A program made the translations under genes and the position numbers. DNA of 64,000 nucleotides from Spiroplasma endosymbiont of Panorpa germanica (GTDB lineage: Bacteria; Bacillota_I; Bacilli_A; Mycoplasmatales; Mycoplasmataceae): contig NZ_OZ026461.1 in the NCBI RefSeq assembly GCF_964019765.1, positions 620,001-684,000 on the forward strand, written 5' to 3'. Below the pieces are notes generated by a model, which was given only the letters and a program-made list of their open reading frames with translations, searched no databases and had not been told where the DNA came from. Positions 57,137 through 64,000 of the stretch are shown piece by piece. Positions within the stretch are counted from its first letter, which is position 1; every line of letters starts with the position of its first letter.

Positions 57137-57858
57137 GAATATCCCTCTTTATTTATTCTCTCCACAATTTTAGCATCCCCGGAAACAACAATTTTTCCAT
57201 CAATAATAACGTGAGCGTGTGTTGGAGCTACTTTATTGAAAAAACGATCGTAGTGCGAAACTATAATCATTCCTAAATCTTTTACATTTTCCTTGTTTAA
57301 ATTTTGTGAAACTATTTCCAAAGCATCAACATCAAGCCCTGAATCAATTTCATCGATTAGTGCGAATTTGGGATGTAACAGTTTCATTTGTAAAATTTCG
57401 TTTTTCTTTTTCTCTCCACCAGAAAAACCATCATTAACTGAACGTTTTAACATATTAACATCAAAATTAAGTTCTCCTGCTGCAGTTTTAATATCAGCAA
57501 ATATCTTGGGTAATTTTTGTTTTTCTTCACTGTGTGAATTAACAATATATTTTAGAAATTCTAAATTACTAACTCCTGGAATTGTTTGGGGACTTTGTAA
57601 AGCTAGAAAAATCCCCATTCGACTTCTTTCATCAACTGGATCTTCAATAATTGAATGCGAATCAAACAAAATGTCGCCTTTAGTAATTTTATATTTGGGG
57701 TGACCCATGATTGCCATTAAAAGCGTTGATTTTCCATTTCCGTTCGGTCCCATTAAGGCATGAGTTTCCCCCGTTTTGACTACCAGATTAATTCCTTTCA
57801 AAATTTCCTTACCCTCAATTTCAACGTGAAGGTTTTTAATTTCTAATTTATGACTCAT
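57109..57858 (-). CDS. sufC: SufC, ABC-type ATPase of Fe-S assembly
   Basis: 249 residues, soluble ATPase that energises SufB-SufD. Walker A GPNGNGKST (37-45), signature FSGGEKKK, Walker B FALIDEIDSG, and IIVSHYDRF. The start is ATG 57858, after AAGGAGTG; TTG at 57861 is less well placed. Because UGA is Trp, the protein runs past the TGA that would be a stop in the standard code and ends in WAKSDKKN at 57109, overlapping sufD. A promoter faces left around 57900-57930, divergent from the lipoprotein promoter. Confidence 0.95.
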
Positions 57859-57978
57859 CAAATCACTCCTTTTTTCTTTATTTTTTTGCTTATCTATTTA
57901 ATAATTATGTACTAATTTTTAGCAATTTTTGTGAAAAAAAGATATTTAAACCCGATTTTTAATTTATAATTAACCTTA

Positions 57979-57984
57979 TATAAT
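57979..57984 (+). promoter_or_regulatory. -10 box of the lipoprotein operon
   Basis: TATAAT on the plus strand 27 bases before the lipoprotein start codon. No clear -35 motif. The intergenic region is shared with the divergent sufC promoter. Confidence 0.55.
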
Positions 57985-58010
57985 TATTTTTAGAGAAAGA
58001 GGGAGAATAA

Positions 58011-60203
58011 ATGAAGAGATTATTAAGCATTCTAAGTTCAGTCGCTTTATTAAGTGGAGCTGCTGGAACAGTGGTTGCTTGTACTAGCAAATTTGACAAA
58101 AAGAAGGATGGAAACTCGATTTTAGCATTTTTAACAATTAACGGGAATAAGGTTTCAGTTGATTCAAGTGATGTTTTAATGGAAATGATTAATGAGTCAG
58201 GACCAAGTAATCGTAACAAATTCATTCTAGATATTTTAAAAATCTTAAATACATCTTTTTTTGTTAACGCTGAAGAATTTGGGAAATCAGGGGAAGTGGA
58301 TGAAAAAGCCGCTACATCAACAGAATACCAAAATTTTGATTTAGTTAATCAACTAAAAGAATCTTATGAAGAGATTAAAAGCGAGGCAGAACGTCAAATT
58401 TCAGAAGAAAGAAAGAAATATAAAGATGATTTTGGTAAAAACGCAACCAAAAAATGATATGAATCGCTAGAAAAAAAATTCAAAGGTATTAAAGATCGTG
58501 ACGAATTGGATGCTAAATACTTCCAAAGCGTAATCATCGGAGGTAATAAAAATACCACTTCAGAAATGTTGAATATCTTGTTAAATAATAATCAATTATC
58601 TTATACATTTAAAAACCGAATTGATATTATTAACCAAGAATTATTGGATTTAAGAGTTTACACTAAGAATGGTAAATCTGTTGAGGATTATTACAAAGAT
58701 AGCGCTAAAAAAGACAAAGTTTTAATTCTTTGAAATGCTAGTGGTAAAACAAGTGATAAATTTGCCTCAAGTTTAGAAGATTTTAGTGCCTCAGATTTTG
58801 CTGGTCATTTTGACTTAGAAAAATCAGATAGTGAGCTTGTAGTTCAAAATGCACCGACAAACACAAAAGCTTATGCTAAAAACACAACAGCTCGTGGTAT
58901 GATTTCAAACTCACAAAAATTTTTCCTTGATAAATACTATAACTACCAAAAACCTGTTGCTTTAACAGAGATCACCTTCCCTTTTGAAACAAATCAAAAA
59001 CTAGATGATGGAATCACTCCTGCAGATTTTGGTTTAGAATCTGGTAAAGAAACTGAGTTGGGAAGAAATATTGAAACTTTCTTAACAAAAGACACAAATG
59101 CAAGTTTGAAATACTGAGATGATGCTTTAGATGCCCAAATCCCAAGTGGAACAGCTAAAAGATTCGAAAATCTTTTAACACTTGATGGAGATTCAACAAC
59201 TTTCTCAAATACATTAAGAAGTTCAGTTTATGATTATTTAACAACAGCTAGTAGCGGAACTGCACCATCTTCGGGATCAGCTCTTGTAGATAGCATTAAC
59301 CGTACAACTAATGGTAAAGTTTATTCGGTTGTTGGAGATGGGATCATTTCATTTGTCGAATCTGATGGGCTTCACTTCGTTCGTGTTGAAGGAATTAAGG
59401 AATTTAAAGCTTCTGGGGGAACTTGAAGTTCTGCTAAAGGTGATAATGGACCAGGGACTAGCGATGCTGAGCTTGCTTTATTTGATGATTTTTGAAATAA
59501 CAAAAATGATAGCGAAAGAATCGCTGCAATGCAAAATACCGATAGCGCCACTTACAAAGGGTTAAATTCAAACCTTAACAACCCCTATTTAAAATACTTA
59601 GTTAATACTTCATTAACTAAGGGAATTACTGGATCAAAAACAGCTTATGATTTAATGACACAATTGAAAAACTTTGTAAAAGTTGAGGAACCATCATCTG
59701 GGGAAGGAACTTATGTTTGATGAACTTCTATTTTAGAGTATTACGAATACATGTTAGGAGCTCCTTCAACAAGTTCACCTCAAGAATATAATGAAAAATT
59801 CTTGAGCAAATTTGTAACATTCGGAGAAGAAGGTTCAGAAACTCCTCAAAATGATATTGCATTAAAAATGCAAAACTGATTTATCAGTCATATTGGTTCA
59901 GCTAAATCAACTGTTGCTGGAACCCCACTAACAACTCATGCAGAAAATCACAAAGCTTGAGTTAAATCAATTAAAGCTGGAAAAGCATCTAATACTGGTT
60001 ATCCAGAAGGATATGTTCCAGAAAATATTGATAAAATTATTGGTATTAAACAATTTGATTTACCATCAAATATGACTTCATCTGGGGCAAGTGGTTCAAG
60101 TTTAAAAACTATGAACGATGCTCAAGGATATTTAACAAGAAAAGACTTTGATATTTTCTACAATAATAATAGCTATGCTGTAGTTTTAGGAGGTAAGAGA
60201 TAA
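58011..60203 (+). CDS. surface lipoprotein 1
   Basis: 730 residues. A positively charged start (MKRLL), a hydrophobic stretch and the lipobox VVAC with Cys24 make it a clear prolipoprotein, processed by LspA and anchored outside. The body is rich in Ser, Thr, Asn, Lys and Gly with several Trp (all TGA); no catalytic motif is evident. The start at 58011 follows GAGGGAG. The stop shares its A with the next lipoprotein start at 60203 (TAATG). Such large lipoproteins are common surface antigens in mollicutes. Confidence 0.88.
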
Positions 60204-61828
60204 TGAAGAAATTATTAGTAATACTTGGTTCTGTAAGTCTCTTGACTTCAACTAGTGCAACAGTTGTAGCCTGTAATGCCAACAGTAGAATAACTGAGGC
60301 AACTTTAAATGATAAAATCCTAAGATCACTTTTAGCTTCTGTTTTTGGAGACAAACACGCAGCAGCGATGGATTTTGGAGACATCTTCAATAGTGGTGAT
60401 TTACAATCTTCACTTATTAATATAATTAACCGTATGATTGCTCAAAATAACTATTTTAGAGCTACAAATAATTTATACGACAGTCTAGGTTTAGGTAAAA
60501 ATACCGAAGAAGTTGCTTTTAGAAACTACCAAACTTTAAATAACTCAATCGCTACAGACAAACTTTACACAGACTATACAAAAAGTATTTCAGGAGCTGC
60601 AACAACCCAAGCTTTGGATTATAGTATTCGTCGACAAAGTTATTCGCTAAACGCTCAAGATTTAAAATTAGAAGTTGGTGGTGAAGAAAAAGTTTATGCC
60701 AATGTTGGGGTAAAATTACCAGATGGTAAACTTTGATCTATTCGTAATGAATTAGCAACATCAGATTATAGTGAATCAATTCCAACCGCTAAAACTTTAA
60801 GTGGAGACGGGTTTTCATTAGTTGATATTTCAGAGGGAACTTCATCTCCTAAAGCAATCGCAGGTTATGATAATTTAACTGGTAAAGAGGCCTTGAAATA
60901 TCGTTTCAAAGATTGATTTGAAAATGAAATTCAAAGTAAAATTATTGAAAATTTATTATCAATTTCAAGACAAATTCCTGAAGCCTTTCGTGTTGCTGCT
61001 GGTCCAGAAAGCAATAAAAAAACTGCATACTTTAACAGATATTCAGCAATCGGAAAATATTCACAAACATGAAATAATTCAAGTACCCCTTGAACCAGTA
61101 ATATTAAAATGGTTTGAGAATTTACTGTCAAAAATACCAACTTTGGTAAAGTTAAAACTGCTTTAGAAAGTCTTGATATCGACCAGAATTCTGGAGTAAT
61201 TAAATCTGATAAAAATATCGCTGATAACATCGCAAAATTTAATACAGCCATTGGAGATGCTAACTTGTCTGAAGATGGAAACGATCCTTACTTTAGCCAA
61301 CCTGGTTTCAAAGGTTTTATTAGTATTAAAGATGGAGAAATCTATGGAACTAACAACTTAGCAACAGACTTTACTTACAAAACTAGTTTAGTTAACGCAA
61401 GTGAACCTGGGGTAATTGGGGAAAATGGTCACCTTTACTTCCAAGGAGCTAAAAGTGATGAAATTTCTGTTGTATTTGTTCTACCAGTTTATCTAATTCA
61501 GCTACTTCAAGATTATGAAATTCAACGTGATCCCGAAGGTGAAGCAGTTAAGTTAAACCTTGGTCCAAGTATTTCATCACCAAATCAATATCAAGATGTT
61601 TGAAATCAAGAACAAAATCTTAAAAAACATAGTAAAGATATTGAAGAATTAGATGCTAATTTGAAACAAGATATGATTAATCAATTCCACTACATAGTTT
61701 CACAAAATGAAGATGTTCTAAAAGAATCAAAAACTTCTTTATATTCGATTTATTTAGATGCTGACGATATCCTTTATTCAGGACTTTGAGATTCAATTAG
61801 TAAATATATAAAAGATGAGGATGAATAG
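60203..61828 (+). CDS. surface lipoprotein 2
   Basis: 541 residues, signal MKKLLVILGSVSLL with lipobox VVAC and Cys24, the same pattern as lipoprotein 1, suggesting a common origin of the two. The body is polar, Ser/Asn/Thr-rich; five or more Trp are encoded by TGA. The start codon is inside the TAATG overlap, so both are made from one mRNA. A GGAGG sequence lies within the end of lipoprotein 1, which probably serves as its ribosome site. Function unknown. Confidence 0.87.
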
Positions 61829-61850
61829 ATTCTCAAATAACTATCAAATC

Positions 61851-61884
61851 AAAAACTGTCAAGAATTTATTGACAGTTTTTTTT
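61851..61884 (+). terminator. intrinsic terminator after lipoprotein 2
   Basis: AACTGTCAA and TTGACAGTT flank a 7-base loop, with seven or more T following on the plus strand. Confidence 0.9.
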
Positions 61885-61951
61885 ACCCCATTTTGGATCC
61901 CAAAATATATCATACTTTTTTAAACTTAACTACTTTTATGAAATTTGTTGA

Positions 61952-61957
61952 TATAAT
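61952..61957 (+). promoter_or_regulatory. -10 box of the small membrane-protein gene
   Basis: TATAAT 35 bases before the start at 61992. A -35 box is not obvious. Confidence 0.5.
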
Positions 61958-61991
61958 TAATTTTAGATACATTTCCCGGAGGCAGTCAGCA

Positions 61992-62675
61992 ATGAAAAAA
62001 ATCAATTTTAACAAAATCTTTTGCCTAAGTTTATTTTTACTACACTTCTTTGTTTTGATTGTTACGTTTTGAAACTTGTTTTATCCAAATAAAGAGTGAG
62101 TTTTTATTTTACAAGTATCGTTAACAGTCTCATTAATTCAAACACTTTTAATGTTCTTGATTTACCTTTCATATAAATTACTTTTAAAACGCAAAGTGAT
62201 TTTACAAAAAGCTAATTCATACAAATGATATAAAAATAGCAAGCCTGAAGAATTGAAAAGCATGTTAAAAATAGTGCTTCCCTCTTTTCTAATAATTCAA
62301 GGAGAAACAGCTTCAATTATGAACGAAGTTGTTCGTGATACTTTTTTTGCTGCTGTTTATTCTTTTGTAATTGTTAGTTTCTTTATAATGTGTTTGTTAT
62401 TTTTAATTATCGCCATTATTTCAATAAATGACTTAAAAATCAACTGTGTAACCAAGAGAATTTTTAAAATGATGCTGCGTTTAAAAAATGGTTCATTATC
62501 ATTTTTTAAGGGCTTAAAAGTCAAAATAGCTGACGCTTTAATTATCAAGATTTACAATGAATCTATTGATATATTCATGGAAAATTATCGCAATGATGAT
62601 TTATTAATAATTAATCAAATTTATACTGAAAAACTAAACGACTTGAAAAAAACTTTGGAGTTTAGAGGATTTTAA
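61992..62675 (+). CDS. small multi-pass membrane protein, unknown function
   Basis: 227 residues, three to four hydrophobic segments (about 10-28, 38-60 and 118-140) and a mostly helical, basic C-terminal part (residues 145-227). No family recognised. The start ATG at 61992 follows CGGAGGCAG at a normal distance. It is between the lipoprotein terminator and the fused ABC gene. It may be a partner of one of these; inference only. Four TGA-coded Trp, including NLFYPNKEW. Confidence 0.65.
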
Positions 62676-62696
62676 TTGACAACATGATTTAGTAAT

Positions 62697-62729
62697 AAAC
62701 TAAAAATTTTTAGTTTGAAAAAAAACTAA
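62697..62729 (+). other. alternative hairpins between membrane-protein and ABC genes
   Basis: A palindrome AAACTAAAAATTTTTAGTTT (62697-62716) overlaps a second pairing, TTAGTTT with AAACTAA (62710-62729). The two pairings exclude each other. No T run follows, so it is not a normal terminator. Confidence 0.35.
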
Positions 62730-62790
62730 GGCATGTTATCAATATTTACAATAGAAGATATTTTTAGCTTGCCCAGATAAAGGAGCAACC

Positions 62791-64000
62791 ATGAAAAATC
62801 AAATTATTAATACTCAAGAAAAAACACAAAATAAATTAGTACCAAGCCTAATTGAGGCTGATAAAAAACCTTTAATCGAGTTGATTAAGGTTGGTAAGAA
62901 ATATAAAGATAAAGTTATTTTAAAAGAAATTGACTTAAAAATTTATGAAGATGATAGAATAGGAATTATTGGCTCAAATGGAGCTGGTAAAACCACCATT
63001 AGTGAAATAATTGGTGGCACTAAAGTAATTTCTTCAGGAACTATTAAAAGAGCCACTGATACAATTTTAGGATTTCAGTTCCAAGCATCAGCTTATCCCG
63101 TGGGAATAACTGTTTTTGATATGATCAAATACTACTTAGAAGTATTCTCTATACCTATGGATGAAAGTGAATTAAATCAAGTTTTAGAAAGATATCAAAT
63201 TTCAAAATTTAAAAATCGCTCGCTTGAACGATTGAGTGGCGGTCAACAACAGTTGGTAAATATTTTGCTAAGCCTTATTCACAACCCTGATTTTGTCATC
63301 TTAGACGAAATTTCAACTGGACTTGATATTGAGGTCAGAAGTGAAATCTTTAAAATAATTAGAGAGAATATAATCGCTCAAAATAAAGGTATGGTTCTAG
63401 TAACTCATCAAATGCAAGAAATTGAAGATTTGTGTAATAAATTTATTTACATTGATCAAGGCGAAATTAAAGAATCGGGGGAAGTTAGTAAATTAGTTGA
63501 TGCTTATGGTTCAGTTGAGAACTATACAATGCTAAAACTAAAGAAAAGTAAAGAGAAAAAAATAGTAGTACTCTCAGATACAAGAACAAATAATAAACCA
63601 GCTGTAATTAATCCTAAGAATCGTTTTAACAAAATTATTAACAGCGAACAAAATAAGGGTAAAAGCATTCCTTTAATCAAGTTAATTTTAAAATATTATT
63701 ATAAAGGTATTGCTGTACCTTTCTTTCTTCTAGCATTCCCTATTATCTTAATGTTCTTGGAAGGATTTGCCTTTAAAGAAATTTATGGGGGCTTAAATCC
63801 CCAAGCTACAGCCAAGATTATCAAACAACTTACTGTTTCAGTTGGAACTGTTTGTATTATAATAGTCGGAATTTCTGTATTACCCCAAACTCTAATCGAA
63901 TTTAGAAATAGTGGTTTGATGAAACGTATTGGTTCAACTAATACCAGAGCCATTAATTTCATAATTTCTACAATTGGTATTTGCGTTATATTTATGATTT
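62791..64000 (+). CDS. ABC transporter, N-terminal ATPase fused to C-terminal permease (right end beyond window)
   Basis: At least 403 residues, open to the window's end. Residues about 30-250 form the ATP-binding domain: Walker A GSNGAGKTT (61-69), signature LSGGQ (148-152), Walker B FVILDEIS, and the switch TH in VTHQMQE. The linker, about 255-290, is followed by membrane segments (VPFFLLAFPIILMFLEGFAF and TVCIIIVGISVLPQTL). The order ATPase then membrane domain is that of ABCG/White-type half transporters, unusual in bacteria but seen in mollicutes. The ATG at 62791 follows AAAGGAGCAACC. It is the probable export partner for the upstream lipoproteins or another substrate, which is not known. 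Confidence 0.85.
   Translation, partial: MKNQIINTQEKTQNKLVPSLIEADKKPLIELIKVGKKYKDKVILKEIDLKIYEDDRIGIIGSNGAGKTTISEIIGGTKVISSGTIKRATDTILGFQFQASAYPVGITVFDMIKYYLEVFSIPMDESELNQVLERYQISKFKNRSLERLSGGQQQLVNILLSLIHNPDFVILDEISTGLDIEVRSEIFKIIRENIIAQNKGMVLVTHQMQEIEDLCNKFIYIDQGEIKESGEVSKLVDAYGSVENYTMLKLKKSKEKKIVVLSDTRTNNKPAVINPKNRFNKIINSEQNKGKSIPLIKLILKYYYKGIAVPFFLLAFPIILMFLEGFAFKEIYGGLNPQATAKIIKQLTVSVGTVCIIIVGISVLPQTLIEFRNSGLMKRIGSTNTRAINFIISTIGICVIFMI

Noticed and set aside
57293-57703. Plus-strand open frame inside sufC
   Set aside because: Antisense to the conserved ABC motifs of SufC, no start site or family.

Overview
The window is a stretch of an AT-rich Mollicutes chromosome read with genetic code 4 (UGA = Trp). 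In almost every gene the conserved protein family only aligns end to end if in-frame TGA is read as Trp, and every complete gene ends in TAA or TAG. Content (mraZ-rsmH-ftsA-ftsZ-sepF, a full SUF operon, large FtsX-type permeases, VVAC-type lipoproteins, no peptidoglycan genes in the division cluster) fits the Spiroplasma/Entomoplasma/Mesoplasma side of the class. I cannot name a genus from the sequence alone.

Layout. 1-3.1 kb, minus strand: a CvpA-like membrane protein, acpS, thyA and folA (folA runs off the left edge). 3.2-3.9 kb, plus: rnhC. 3.9-10.3 kb, minus: T-box-controlled ileS, lspA, an RluD-type pseudouridine synthase, a rhomboid-like membrane protein and dCMP deaminase. 10.3-15.0 kb, minus: an alpha/beta hydrolase, an atypical ABC ATPase, two tandem-duplicated permeases and a small coiled-coil protein. 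15.0-19.7 kb, minus: the division cluster mraZ-rsmH-ftsA-ftsZ-sepF under a strong promoter with MraZ-type operator repeats. 20.0-24.2 kb, minus: pheS-pheT-yceD-rpmF. 24.3-36.2 kb, minus: three very large paralogous FtsX-type permeases (about 1200-1275 residues) plus a small unknown protein, with no ATPase beside them. 36.4-39.0 kb, minus: anaerobic ribonucleotide reductase nrdD-nrdG. 39.2-44.3 kb, minus: one rRNA operon (16S-23S-5S, no spacer tRNA) with a near-consensus promoter. 44.4-52.4 kb, minus: membrane protein of unknown role, second alpha/beta hydrolase, gapN, SpoU-type methyltransferase, a hypothetical, dimeric dUTPase, pgi and an S1-domain protein. 52.4 kb, plus: a lone NifU-type scaffold. 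52.7-57.9 kb, minus: sufC-sufD-sufS-sufU-sufB followed by 5-formyl-THF cyclo-ligase. 58.0-64.0 kb, plus: two coupled lipoproteins, a small membrane protein and an NBD-first fused ABC half-transporter cut by the right edge.

How the genes fit together. NrdDG, dCMP deaminase, dUTPase, ThyA and FolA, with the folate cyclo-ligase, give most of a route from ribonucleotides to dTMP. SUF plus the lone NifU supply Fe-S clusters, which NrdG needs. Pgi and GapN belong to glycolysis and NADPH supply. Genes are packed tightly: seven gene pairs share the single A of a TAATG stop/start, and several intrinsic terminators overlap the end of the preceding coding region.

The best candidates for something not yet described are the FtsX permease array, the lipoprotein plus NBD-first ABC cassette at the right edge, the ABC system whose ATPase lacks normal signature and switch motifs, and FtsA with a histidine-rich, repeat-bearing tail. 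No CRISPR array, insertion sequence, prophage or tRNA gene was seen.
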